The notes under the pieces: model-generated
Told to the model about the DNA's origin: nothing
The model's database searches: none
What the model saw: the letters and a program-made list of their open reading frames with translations, nothing else
Shown: in pieces, positions 35,531-44,442 of the stretch
How the letters are laid out: each line of letters opens with the position of its first letter
Position numbering within the stretch: the first letter of the stretch is position 1
Assembly (NCBI GenBank): GCA_003963305.1
Contig: RXJR01000001.1
Location: 496,001-560,000 of the forward strand
DNA length: 64,000 bases
Direction of reading: 5' to 3'
Origin: Candidatus Melainabacteria bacterium
GTDB lineage: Bacteria; Cyanobacteriota; Vampirovibrionia; Obscuribacterales; Obscuribacteraceae
Made by a program: the position numbers and the translations under genes

Positions 35531-36436
35531 TTAATACGTATCCATAATCCGTTCGAAACACTGATCGAGAGCAATCGGTTTTGCGGAAAAGCTCGTCTCG
35601 AGGGCATTGCTGTCAGTAAAAGAATTGGCCATGATCAGTTTTACAACGTCCTCATTGATAGCAGAACCAGGCACAAGCCTGGTTAGAGCCGCCGATGCTT
35701 TGGCAACCGTGGGTGTCGGTACGTTAAAGGTGGGGCCTCCGATGCCAAGCTCAGCTCTCACCTTTTCCATAAATTGCATCATGCTGTAAGTTACCGGCCC
35801 ACCAAGATCGTACGTCTGCCCGGCGCAATCTTTTCGATAGATGCTGTCGACAATACAGTCGGCAACGTTGTCGACACAGACAGGCTGAATCTGGTTCATC
35901 CCACTACCCAGAACCGGCATGCACATGCGAAATTTTATCAGCGGCATCAGTACATCAAGAAACGGAAACCTCTCACCGAACATGTAAGAAGGTCGAAACA
36001 CCGTCCAGTAATGCTCAGCCTCTTTAACAATCTTCTCTGATTGCCACTTAGTATTGAAGTAAGTGCTGGCAGCAGTGCTTGACGCACCCAGACAGCTGAC
36101 ATGAATGAAGCGCTGCACCCCGCGTCGCTGCGAAGCGTTAACGAGATTCTGCACAGCATTGACATGCAGATCCTGCAAATCAACATTTTTGCTCGGGCGC
36201 ATCGAACCAACGATGTTGATGATGGCAGTGCAATCGACCAACGACGAGAGAACGGCTTCTTTATCAGTAACGTCGGCCACTGAAATATCCACGCCGCGAT
36301 GACGGAGGTTTTGTATAGATGCGTCTTTCCAATCACTTGAACCGCGAATAAAAAGCTTGGTCGGATACTTCTTATCGACCAGACGCCTCAACACCTGGCC
36401 GCCGAGCAAGCCAGTAGCACCAAGCAGAAGTATCAT
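35531..36436 (-). CDS. NAD(P)-binding SDR resembling complex I NDUFA9 subunit
   Basis: An extended-type SDR of 301 residues. The N-terminal nucleotide site is GATGLLGGQV (residues 6-15). The segment RRGVQRFIHVSCLGAS and the ESW-like FNTKWQSEKIVKEA are typical of NDUFA9/NmrA-like proteins. Lys is present in the active-site region but the Tyr of YxxxK is not clear, so it may bind NAD(P) without catalysis. Related proteins act in complex I assembly or in quinone, carotenoid and chlorophyll pathways. No complex I gene is in view. The ATG at 36436 has only a weak CAGGA site. Confidence 0.82.
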   Translation of the reverse strand: MILLLGATGLLGGQVLRRLVDKKYPTKLFIRGSSDWKDASIQNLRHRGVDISVADVTDKEAVLSSLVDCTAIINIVGSMRPSKNVDLQDLHVNAVQNLVNASQRRGVQRFIHVSCLGASSTAASTYFNTKWQSEKIVKEAEHYWTVFRPSYMFGERFPFLDVLMPLIKFRMCMPVLGSGMNQIQPVCVDNVADCIVDSIYRKDCAGQTYDLGGPVTYSMMQFMEKVRAELGIGGPTFNVPTPTVAKASAALTRLVPGSAINEDVVKLIMANSFTDSNALETSFSAKPIALDQCFERIMDTY

Positions 36437-36463
36437 ACGACTAAGTCCTGATAGGGTCTCAAA

Positions 36464-38131
36464 CTAGGGCCACATTCCACCGACACGCCCGCCGCCGATA
36501 CCCATCCTTATGCCACTGCCACCGATACCATAGGAACTGCCATAAGGTGAGAAGCCATTACCGAACCCGTTCATACCCATGCCTCCCATACCGCCCATTC
36601 CATATGGATTGTAGCCATAGTTGGGTTGTACGACACGGCGCCCGATCACCATTCCGCTGGTTGGATCAATCAAGTTGCCGGAATTCGGGTCCATCAATAA
36701 GCCCGTTTGAGGATCGGTCATGAGATTCCCAGACATGCCGTAACCGGTGCTGAAACCACTACCGCCACCAAGCATGTTGCCCAGCGAATTCATGATCTTC
36801 GATAGCCCGCCGGAGCGCTGCGGTGCAGGTTTAGGCATATTACCGGCGCTGGCCATGTCGGGGAAGTCTGGATCGATATCAGCATCAGGAGACTGAGCAA
36901 CGCGTTGATTTTTCACCATACTCGGTGCCGAAATAGGAATGATGCTGACGAGATGACTGACACGGTCCGGCAAAGGCTTGCCCTGCCAGGTCACCTTGTC
37001 TTTCGGAATGATATTAGTTTCCAACCTGTCAACCCGCACGGGCAGTGGGTCTTTCGTGTAAGTCTTATTCAAGACTTCCTGCTCGAGTGCCGTTACTTGT
37101 TGATTCAACCCCAGACCGGAAGACATATCCGGCACCGACTGTGGTGCAGGCTGATAAGCGGTTGACGGGCTCTGATAAGCCGTGCGAGGTGGAGTGCTGC
37201 GCTGATAGCCACTGCCTCCAAAACCGTAAGATCCCGAAGCACCGGAAGAACCGGTTGAACTGCCACCAAAACCATATGCGCCGCTGGCGCTTGGTGAGGA
37301 ATAAGCCGATGATGAGCCGCGACCGTAGCTGCCACTGCCTGTGAACGGAACATCTTGATCGTCTGAATTGCCGGAACGATTGGAGCGATTGAAGGCGCTG
37401 TTCAGATCGTTGCGGAGGTCACGCCCACTGAAGCTGCGTCCGTCCGCTCCCGGCGTTGATGAAGGAGCTCTGTGCTGCGCCGTAGGTGGTGGCATAAACG
37501 TATCATCATCGTCAGCCCAATCGGCACCGGCGGGCACCTGCTTGGTTATATCCACGCCGGTTCTGCTTTTCAGGGCGTCAACCCGATCGCTCAGGTCGGT
37601 ACTGCTTGATGGTTTACCGAATACTTTCGTCTCCAGCCGCGCCAGACGTTGATCGACTGGCTCAGAAGCAAACTCTTTACCGAGAAGCCGCTGCTCCATT
37701 GCTGAAACTTGAGGGTATTTAGTGCCGTCAGCAACAGCCTGAGGTGGACGCGACTTGCTCGGTGGAGCCATCGGCACGTCTTGCGCGTCACCGGCCGCGG
37801 TTGTGTTGCTGCCACTTGCAGCCGCGGGCACGTCGGGCACGCTGTTCAAGCCGGGAACAGCCTGAATCAACTTGGAAAGCCTTTCGCCGTCAGGACCGCT
37901 TTTGGCTTCACCGAAAACCATCTTCTCAATGCGTTCAAGACGCTGCGGAAGAGGGTCTTTCGGATAAGTATGCTCAAAAAACTTCTTTTCCAGCTTCGGT
38001 ACATTCGGGTCGGCACTATCGGCATCGGCGGCGAAGCAAGGCATTGAAGCTTGCCAGAAAGTAGCGACAAGCGCAAACTGCATTGCCAGTCCAATCGTAC
38101 GAGCTAATAGTTTCTGATTCTTACCCTTCAT
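36464..38131 (-). CDS. Exported protein with three ~50-residue repeats and Gly-rich tail
   Basis: A 555-residue protein with a signal peptide (AMQFALVATFWQASMPCFA). Three divergent ~50-residue units share the pattern hxxLExxhhxxxYxxDPLPxRhxRLExxhFG: VPKLEKKFFEHTYPKDPLPQ, VSAMEQRLLGKEFASEPVDQ and VTALEQEVLNKTYTKDPLPV. They are separated by linkers rich in Ser, Gly and Tyr. Near the C-terminus lies a short repeat of the type DPxTGxLhDPxSG, then a Gly/Tyr/Asn/Met-rich tail. This looks like a surface or periplasmic architectural protein of a repeat family I cannot name. It lies downstream of nothing on its strand and has a 369-base upstream gap. Confidence 0.78.
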   Translation of the reverse strand: MKGKNQKLLARTIGLAMQFALVATFWQASMPCFAADADSADPNVPKLEKKFFEHTYPKDPLPQRLERIEKMVFGEAKSGPDGERLSKLIQAVPGLNSVPDVPAAASGSNTTAAGDAQDVPMAPPSKSRPPQAVADGTKYPQVSAMEQRLLGKEFASEPVDQRLARLETKVFGKPSSSTDLSDRVDALKSRTGVDITKQVPAGADWADDDDTFMPPPTAQHRAPSSTPGADGRSFSGRDLRNDLNSAFNRSNRSGNSDDQDVPFTGSGSYGRGSSSAYSSPSASGAYGFGGSSTGSSGASGSYGFGGSGYQRSTPPRTAYQSPSTAYQPAPQSVPDMSSGLGLNQQVTALEQEVLNKTYTKDPLPVRVDRLETNIIPKDKVTWQGKPLPDRVSHLVSIIPISAPSMVKNQRVAQSPDADIDPDFPDMASAGNMPKPAPQRSGGLSKIMNSLGNMLGGGSGFSTGYGMSGNLMTDPQTGLLMDPNSGNLIDPTSGMVIGRRVVQPNYGYNPYGMGGMGGMGMNGFGNGFSPYGSSYGIGGSGIRMGIGGGRVGGMWP

Positions 38132-38500
38132 TTTCGTCGTATGTCGAGAGATGAACAGAGCCGGGACCTCTACTAAAGATTACTCACTTCCAGGCATTGG
38201 ATCATTGGTCAGAAGTCATGAACGCTTATTTTGGTCGGCTTTCTCTGTCATCTTACCACGCGTCAAGTGCCACAGATTCCTGGTTTTCACCAGGTTTTCC
38301 AGCTTCCATAACGGTGCAAAGAGAGAGCTAATCTCAGCAAAATTTGGTAACCGGGTTAAGTTAACAGACGAGCTATCTATTCCATTGTTTCCGATGTCAA
38401 GACAGGCAATCCCGGCGCAATTCAGATTATGCTATGGCAGGAACAATTGATATCGCTGCATGGAGCAGCGCTATACGCGATTCGCCCGGAGAGGATAAAC
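38132..38500. other. Divergent intergenic region, repeat protein / hutH
   Basis: 369 bases without a credible gene. The only clear signal is the CCGGAGAGG ribosome site of hutH just before 38501. A short palindrome, AACCGGGTT, lies near 38350. No confident promoter. Confidence 0.4.
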
Positions 38501-40120
38501 ATGGCAACACGCTCTGCTACTAGTGGTGGAAAGACCAAAAACGCGATTCTTCTGGATGGGCACAAACTGACTCTAGAAGACCTGGAGGCAATCGCTAAAA
38601 ACCGCATCACGGTAAAGCTTTCCGACCAGGCCATCAAACAACTCAACAAAAGTCGCGCCGTTGTCGAAGAAATGCTCGAGAGCAGACAGGTGGTCTACGG
38701 CATTACCACTGGATTCGGCAAATTTAAAGATGTCTACATCGACCCCGAAGACAGCATGCAGATGCAGAAGAATTTCCTCGTCAGTCACGCTACAGGCGTC
38801 GGGCGGCTGCTCGAACGTGAAATAGTCAGGGCTTCCGTTGCTTTGAGGGCAAATGCCCTTGCTAAAGGCTTCTCCGGCATTCGCGTCGAAGTTGTTGAAC
38901 TGCTGGTGGAGCTGCTCAACACCGGCGTACACCCTTGCATTCCGGAGAAAGGCTCGGTCGGAGCAAGCGGCGATCTCGCACCGCTGGCTCATCTTGCTCT
39001 GGTTCTAATTGGTGAGGGCGAAGCTGAGGTGAATGGTGTTGTTTTGCCCGGCTCTGAGGCTCTGGCCAGTCGAAACCTTGAGCCCGTAACGCTTCTGGCC
39101 AAAGAAGGCCTGGCTCTCACCAACGGCACTCAGATTATGGCGGCCATTGGCAGTCTGGTAGTTCTCGAGGCCGAACGACTGGCAAAAATGGCTGACATCA
39201 TCGGCGCTATGTCACTGGAAGCGCAGCTGGGATCGAGAAAAGCCTTTTCAGAGTTAATTCACAACACTCGCCCCCATCCAGGACAACTGGCTTCGGCAGC
39301 CAATCTTCGTAAGCTTCTTCAAGATTCGGCTTTGATGGACAGTCATGCCAATTGCCCGATGGTGCAGGATGCGTACTCTCTGCGCTGCATGCCGCAAGTG
39401 CATGGAGCATCGCGCACAGCATTCGCGCACGCCCGCCACGTGCTGGAAATAGAGATTAATTCAGCCACCGATAACCCGCTCGTTTTCGATGATTGTGTCC
39501 TATCCGGAGGAAATTTCCACGGGCAGCCTCTGGCGCTCGTGATGGATTACGTGGCAGTGGCATTGGCAGAACTGGCAAATATCTCTGAGCGCCGAACAGA
39601 GCGCCTGGTTAATCCGGCGCTGTCGAACGGGCTGCCGGCTTTCCTGACTCGCAGAGGCGGGCTCAATTCAGGTTTCATGGTCGCCCAATACACAGCAGCG
39701 GCTCTGGTTTCCGAAAACAAATCTCTAGCGCATCCGGCCAGCGTAGATTCGATTCCGACATCAGCCAATCAGGAAGATCACGTCTCTATGGGCACAATCG
39801 GAGCGCGCAAAGCGCGTGAGATCATGAAAAATCTCCGTCACGTACTGGCCATCGAATTGCTTTGCGCCTGTCAGGGACTTGATTTGAGAACCAGTGCGTA
39901 CGTAACGACAGACGACAACGACATGCCTACTTTTTGCCATGATACTGCCGGCATGCATCCCGGCACAGGTGTGAGAGTGGCTTACGATTTTGTTCGAAAA
40001 CATATTTCTCACCTTGCTCAAGATCGCGATCTGAGCGTCGATATCAAATTTGCCGAACAACTGATTGCATCCGGAAGTCTTCTGGAAGCGGTTGAAGACG
40101 AGATAGGTCCTCTCAACTGA
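38501..40120 (+). CDS. hutH: Histidine ammonia-lyase
   Basis: A 539-residue aromatic amino-acid lyase from ATG 38501, which has a CCGGAGAGG ribosome site; the longer frame to 38429 has none. The self-forming MIO cofactor comes from Ala155-Ser156-Gly157 in GSVGASGDLAPLAH. Other signatures are YGITTGFGKF, QDAYSLRCMPQVHGA, NSATDNPLVF, SGGNFHGQPLA and SANQEDHVSM, all of HAL rather than plant PAL type. It deaminates histidine to urocanate and ammonia. No hutU, hutI or hutG gene is adjacent, so the role may be nitrogen release or making urocanate, or the rest is elsewhere. Substrate assigned by motif only. Confidence 0.92.
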   Translation: MATRSATSGGKTKNAILLDGHKLTLEDLEAIAKNRITVKLSDQAIKQLNKSRAVVEEMLESRQVVYGITTGFGKFKDVYIDPEDSMQMQKNFLVSHATGVGRLLEREIVRASVALRANALAKGFSGIRVEVVELLVELLNTGVHPCIPEKGSVGASGDLAPLAHLALVLIGEGEAEVNGVVLPGSEALASRNLEPVTLLAKEGLALTNGTQIMAAIGSLVVLEAERLAKMADIIGAMSLEAQLGSRKAFSELIHNTRPHPGQLASAANLRKLLQDSALMDSHANCPMVQDAYSLRCMPQVHGASRTAFAHARHVLEIEINSATDNPLVFDDCVLSGGNFHGQPLALVMDYVAVALAELANISERRTERLVNPALSNGLPAFLTRRGGLNSGFMVAQYTAAALVSENKSLAHPASVDSIPTSANQEDHVSMGTIGARKAREIMKNLRHVLAIELLCACQGLDLRTSAYVTTDDNDMPTFCHDTAGMHPGTGVRVAYDFVRKHISHLAQDRDLSVDIKFAEQLIASGSLLEAVEDEIGPLN

Positions 40121-40232
40121 TCTGTTCTTTATTGTTGAAAGTTCGTTGATCATTTGTTGAAAATTCGTTGAAAGAAGAATCTGGCGCGAAATACGCCTGC
40201 TCAAGTCAGCGACCGAGTGGCATAATGGCAAA

Positions 40233-41765
40233 ATGAACATGCCAAATTTTAGACCAAGGCTGAAGCTCATTCACAGCGCACTGATACTCGTGTCAGTGCC
40301 CCTGCTATTTGGATTCATCATCGCCTGCGGTCTCAATTCAGAGCTGCAACAATCATTCTTGCAACGACGAAACATTGAGCGCAGCGCCATTTCGTCAGTA
40401 TGCATAAGCAAACTTGCAGGAGATTGCCTCAACTTCAAAAGCAATCTGTTGGCAGCGGAAAACAATTTCCAGATCGACAAACTTGAAAAAGACAGACTGA
40501 ACAACTCTGTTAAACAGCTGCATGCCGATGTAGATAAACTCATAGAGCTGAGCAAAAGCAACAAAAATTATGAAGAGATGCTGTCGGACACACTGCCTGT
40601 AGCAACTGAATCACTGAAGACAATCGATCAAATTTCGATTCAATCGAACCAGGCAAATAGCGACAAAAACAAGCAACTTGCAATCGAACTGGAAAAGGCG
40701 ATCGAGAGCTTGAATAAGTTGGTTGAAAAACATGCTGCCGCACTGCCAACCGACCCGAATGCAGCCAAACTGCACGACAGAATGGTGCAACAGTTTCTAG
40801 CCTGGCTTTTGGCGGCAAATATTCTGGTCTGCCCCCTGATTGTTTTATACTTCAGCCAAAATGTAGTACGACGGCTTCTCGTGCTGGTATCGAATGCGGA
40901 GCGGTTGGCGCATAATAAAGAGTTGCTCGAGCCCGTCGGTGGAGACGATGAAATCGCGCACCTGGACAAAGTTTTCCGCCTCATGGCCAATACCATCACA
41001 AGCACGAGAGCTGAGCGAGAGGAAGCCGAACGTGTAAAGAAAGAGTTCGTTGCGATGATCGGTCACGATTTACGCACGCCACTGAGTTCGGTGCAAGGAA
41101 CACTCACACTCCTGGCAGATGGCGTATATGGCGAGATCTCGGAAGTGGGAATAAAAAAAGCACGAGTGGCTGAAAAAAGCATCGAGAGAATAACTCATCT
41201 AGCAAACGAACTGCTCGATATAGAGAAGATCGAAAACAGCAATTTGAAAATCGAGCTTGAGCCTGTCTCTCTTCAGTCCGCGGTCAACCGCTCAATCGCC
41301 AATCTGGAAGGATTTGCCGTCTACAAGCAAATCGCAGTCGATTTTGCCGGCACCGATCTGGAAGTCATGGCTGATGAAGACAGGCTCACTCAGGTGCTTG
41401 TCAATTTACTCTCAAACGCCATCAAATTCTCACCAGACGGCAGCAAAATAACCGTTACGGTCAAACAGATTGATAACGGAAAAATAGAACTGCGTGTCAA
41501 CGATCAAGGCAGAGGCATTTCGCCGGACAAGAAAGAAGAAATATTCGCCCGCTACAAACAAGTTGATAAGACAGACGCTAAAAATGAAAGAGGAATCGGA
41601 CTGGGACTGGCAATTTGCAAGGCGATCGTGGAGAATCACGGTGGAGGAATTGGAGTCGACCCAAACCCGAACGGCGGTTGCTCTTTCTGGATTACGCTCA
41701 CTCAAGCCGCTCAGCAATCGATTAAAGTTGAAAGTCGTGAAACGGTTATGCAGAAACCAGTGTAG
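40233..41765 (+). CDS. Membrane sensor histidine kinase
   Basis: A 510-residue kinase. A first helix (about 11-30), an extracytoplasmic helical sensor region (about 31-185) and a second helix (about 188-210) precede a HAMP linker (RRLLVLVSNAERLAHN). The dimerisation domain has MIGHDLRTPLSSVQG with phospho-acceptor His278. The ATP-binding domain has the N box (VNLLSNAIKFSPDG), the G1 box (VNDQGRGISP) and the G2 box (ERGIGLGLAICK). The sensor region is helical with no known ligand motif. Its response regulator follows 57 bases later, so the two form a standard pair. Confidence 0.93.
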   Translation: MNMPNFRPRLKLIHSALILVSVPLLFGFIIACGLNSELQQSFLQRRNIERSAISSVCISKLAGDCLNFKSNLLAAENNFQIDKLEKDRLNNSVKQLHADVDKLIELSKSNKNYEEMLSDTLPVATESLKTIDQISIQSNQANSDKNKQLAIELEKAIESLNKLVEKHAAALPTDPNAAKLHDRMVQQFLAWLLAANILVCPLIVLYFSQNVVRRLLVLVSNAERLAHNKELLEPVGGDDEIAHLDKVFRLMANTITSTRAEREEAERVKKEFVAMIGHDLRTPLSSVQGTLTLLADGVYGEISEVGIKKARVAEKSIERITHLANELLDIEKIENSNLKIELEPVSLQSAVNRSIANLEGFAVYKQIAVDFAGTDLEVMADEDRLTQVLVNLLSNAIKFSPDGSKITVTVKQIDNGKIELRVNDQGRGISPDKKEEIFARYKQVDKTDAKNERGIGLGLAICKAIVENHGGGIGVDPNPNGGCSFWITLTQAAQQSIKVESRETVMQKPV

Positions 41766-41822
41766 GCAAAACAGAAGCTTGAACAACGCAGAAATTCAGA
41801 CCCCGTCTAAGCAAGGTGAGTG

Positions 41823-42509
41823 ATGGCAAAAATTCTTGTGGTTGAAGATCACAAAGAATTGTCCGACCTGATCAGAGACTCTCTGACCGCCAACGAATGC
41901 CTGGTAGACTGCGTTCAAAGCGGACCGGAGGCACTCAATCAACTTCGCCTGTACGAATATGACCTGATCATTTTGGATCTCAATTTGCCCGGTCTGAGCG
42001 GCATCGACGTTTGCAGAACGTTCAGACAGCATGGGGGCAACACGCCTGTGCTGATGTTGACGGGAAATCGCACCATCGATGACAAAGAGTTGGGTTTTGA
42101 AGCCGGTGCAGATGATTATCTATGCAAGCCATTCCACTTTCGAGAACTGGTCCTGCGTGCCAACGCGATGATACGTCGAGGTGTCGGTCAGGCAGCAAAC
42201 AGCAGCATATTGACAGTTGGAAACATCAGTCTCTATATCAAAGAACACCGCATTACGAAAAACGACATCGAAATAAATTTGCTTCCCAAAGAATTCGCCT
42301 TGATGGAATTTTTTGTCAGACATCCCAATCAAGTCTTCAGTGCAGAAGCTCTCATTCAGCGTGTCTGGCCTTCGACGACCGATTCTTCACCAGAGACGAT
42401 TCGGTCATACATAACTCGCCTGAGAAGCAAATTGGGAGCGTCCGAAGACGATCCCGTCATTGCCACTGTCCATGGTGTAGGCTACAAGCTCGTCACTTCA
42501 CACCCATGA
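41823..42509 (+). CDS. OmpR-family response regulator
   Basis: A 228-residue regulator with receiver domain (acidic pocket VEDH, phospho-acceptor Asp52 in LIILDLNLPG, Lys in YLCKPF) and OmpR winged-helix DNA-binding domain (LTVGNISLYI to HGVGYKLV). The ATG at 41823 is used rather than the GTG one codon earlier. It is the partner of the kinase just upstream. Target genes are unknown. Its 3' end overlaps the convergent TadC-like gene by 17 bases. Confidence 0.93.
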   Translation: MAKILVVEDHKELSDLIRDSLTANECLVDCVQSGPEALNQLRLYEYDLIILDLNLPGLSGIDVCRTFRQHGGNTPVLMLTGNRTIDDKELGFEAGADDYLCKPFHFRELVLRANAMIRRGVGQAANSSILTVGNISLYIKEHRITKNDIEINLLPKEFALMEFFVRHPNQVFSAEALIQRVWPSTTDSSPETIRSYITRLRSKLGASEDDPVIATVHGVGYKLVTSHP

Positions 42510-43416
42510 TCGGTGCCAGCATCATATAAGTCGTGTAGATCGCCGGTCCTAACATTGGTACGAGAATCAATGGCATGACAAATATCATGATCACGGGCAC
42601 CATTTTCACAGGCACTTTCGCCGCCTCTTCTTCCTTTTTGCGCTTCAAACGATCTCGAATCGCTTGCGCCTGTTGTTTGAGCGGAAAGGAAATGTCGGCG
42701 CCCTTCTGCTCAGCTGCGACCAGTGCTGCGGCAAGACTGCTCAACTCATCAACACCACAGCGATCTGCCATGTTGCGAAAGGCTGTTCCGGCAGTCTTGG
42801 CAAAGACCTTGACCTCCTGAATCAACTGTTGCATCTCGGCACTGATGATGGGGCAAGTGTCCTCAGTCTCCTTGCTGATCTTCTCAATGGCACTGAGTAA
42901 ACCAACACCGGCTTGAGCACAAACAAGCATCAGGTCTATTACCACCGGTAGTTCGCGCAAAATTTGCCCCTGCCGATTTTTGGCTCGGGAAGCCAGGAAA
43001 AAATTCGGCAGCAGCCATGACATGACAGCAGCAGGAGCAGCAAGCAAGAGAGCCGCAGCATTTCCGGGTGCGCAAAAAATACAGAACAGCAAACAGCAGC
43101 CCGTCACTAAAACGCGTATGCCCGCATAGGTAGCCAGGTGCGCCTCGCTGCGGTAGTTGGCGACTGTCAACAATGCCAGGGTACGCGCATCCATGACTGC
43201 AGGAAAGGCGCGTAATGTGGCGTCGCCGATGGCACGACAGAAAAGCAGTATGGTCGAGTCTTTTGGCTGGATAGTAGCCAGTTCGACTGCCGCCCTACGG
43301 GGGCGCACGCGCACTGCATAACTCTCGACATACTGAACGAAAAGCGGCTGCACTGCAAGCAGCGCGGCCGCCAGGACAACAGCGAACAACAAAAAGCTAA
43401 GACTGAAATACCACAT
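42493..43416 (-). CDS. TadC-like type II/IV secretion membrane protein
   Basis: A 307-residue protein of the T2SS F-family (GspF/TadC). It has an N-terminal helix, a pair of central helices and a C-terminal pair (VPVIMIFVMPLILVPMLGPAI), with the conserved cytoplasmic domain LPVVIDLMLVCAQAGVGLLSAIEKIS and FRNMADRCGVDELSSLAAALVAAEQKGADI. It works as the inner-membrane platform of a Tad/Flp pilus or similar machine. No ATPase or pilin gene is adjacent, so the other subunits must lie elsewhere. The ATG at 43416 has a short spacing to an AAAAAAG-rich leader. Confidence 0.85.
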   Translation of the reverse strand: MWYFSLSFLLFAVVLAAALLAVQPLFVQYVESYAVRVRPRRAAVELATIQPKDSTILLFCRAIGDATLRAFPAVMDARTLALLTVANYRSEAHLATYAGIRVLVTGCCLLFCIFCAPGNAAALLLAAPAAVMSWLLPNFFLASRAKNRQGQILRELPVVIDLMLVCAQAGVGLLSAIEKISKETEDTCPIISAEMQQLIQEVKVFAKTAGTAFRNMADRCGVDELSSLAAALVAAEQKGADISFPLKQQAQAIRDRLKRKKEEEAAKVPVKMVPVIMIFVMPLILVPMLGPAIYTTYMMLAPIMGVK

Positions 43417-43592
43417 CTTTTTTCCTCGAATTGGAAAGCTCTGGGTGCTTTTCGCATCGTAGAAAAAGGATGCTGAAGGATTGCTTCAGACTTGTTGAGT
43501 TTTCGTTGAACAGCTTCTATGCGGGGCGCAGAGAATCCATTTCGGGATCTCCAGGCCTAGTAAGAATCCATCCTTCTCGCCGAATAGCTGGA

Positions 43593-43718
43593 TTATTGTT
43601 TGCCAGCTTCTTCTTTTTTGACTTTCAACTTCTTCCAGTAAACGGCAAGACCGATGATCGCCAAAGGCATCGCTAAGACGCATGTCAAAACTAATGGGCT
43701 GTTAAATGGTTCCGGCAT
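43593..43718 (-). CDS. 41-residue single-helix membrane protein
   Basis: A short ORF with ATG at 43718 behind a strong GGGGAGA ribosome site (seven-base spacing) and TAA at 43593. The peptide has a short polar N-terminus (MPEPFNSP), one hydrophobic helix (LVLTCVLAMPLAIIGLAVYW) and a positively charged tail (KKLKVKKEEAGKQ). The charge pattern places the tail in the cytoplasm. Such small bitopic proteins often modulate larger membrane complexes. It lies about 175 bases upstream of the TadC-like gene on the same strand. No homologue can be named from sequence alone. Confidence 0.6.
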   Translation of the reverse strand: MPEPFNSPLVLTCVLAMPLAIIGLAVYWKKLKVKKEEAGKQ

Positions 43719-43877
43719 GATTTTGATCTCCCCTTAAAAACAACTTCAGAAACTAGAGAACTTCTAACAACTCTACATCATCAAGCTACCCCACTCAACA
43801 CTAAACGACATGAGGCAGTAAGCTTGAAGCAAACTCTGCCAGAAAACATCAACCGGAAGCTTATTCAGGAGGTTGTC

Positions 43878-44309
43878 ATGAACGTGTTATTTGTATGTCT
43901 TGGAAACATTTGTCGCTCGCCCATGGCAGAAGGCATCCTCAAGCAGCTCTATAAAGAGCGGGCAATCACAGGCAATGTCGAGTCTGTCGGACTTATGGAC
44001 TGGAACGCCGATAAAGCGGCCGATTACCGCGCCATCGCCGTTGCTCGAGAAAATGGACTTGACATTACTTCGCATCGAGCCCGTCAGATCCGGAAAGATG
44101 ATTTGGATCGCTTCGACATCATCTTGGCTATGGACGGGCACAATATTCGACTTCTGGAAAAAATTGCCAGCCCTGAGCACAAAAATAAAATCAGGCTTTT
44201 GCGGGGAGTCGGCGACATTAAAGATCCGTATCAGGGGACCGAAAAGGAATTTCGCGAGGCATTCAAGCTCATTAAAGAGTCTATTGAAAATTTAGTTGAA
44301 AAGTATTAG
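43878..44309 (+). CDS. Low-molecular-weight protein-tyrosine phosphatase
   Basis: A 143-residue phosphatase from ATG 43878 with a CAGGAGG ribosome site. The N-terminal P-loop is VCLGNICRSP, with nucleophile Cys7 and Arg13. The general-acid Asp is in DIKDPYQG near residue 115. The domain is complete and of normal length. Bacterial members often reverse tyrosine kinases that control polysaccharide export; no such kinase gene is in view. A signal or membrane segment is absent, so it acts in the cytoplasm. Confidence 0.92.
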   Translation: MNVLFVCLGNICRSPMAEGILKQLYKERAITGNVESVGLMDWNADKAADYRAIAVARENGLDITSHRARQIRKDDLDRFDIILAMDGHNIRLLEKIASPEHKNKIRLLRGVGDIKDPYQGTEKEFREAFKLIKESIENLVEKY

Positions 44310-44442
44310 CACCGAATGTGATACCTGGCAAGAATTTGGGCATAAGGACAAAATTTTGGTCAGCAGATTAGCCGCTTCAACCAGTGTTTCCGCTGGATGA
44401 ACTGCAGCAGATTGACCAGGCACAAATAAACGGGTCAGAGTT

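Noticed and set aside
38434-38523. Short upstream ORF overlapping hutH as a leader peptide
   Set aside because: It has only one His codon and there is no terminator/antiterminator pair near it.
43431-43676. 81-codon plus-strand ORF between TadC-like and phosphatase genes
   Set aside because: It has no ribosome site and overlaps the better-supported 41-residue minus-strand ORF.
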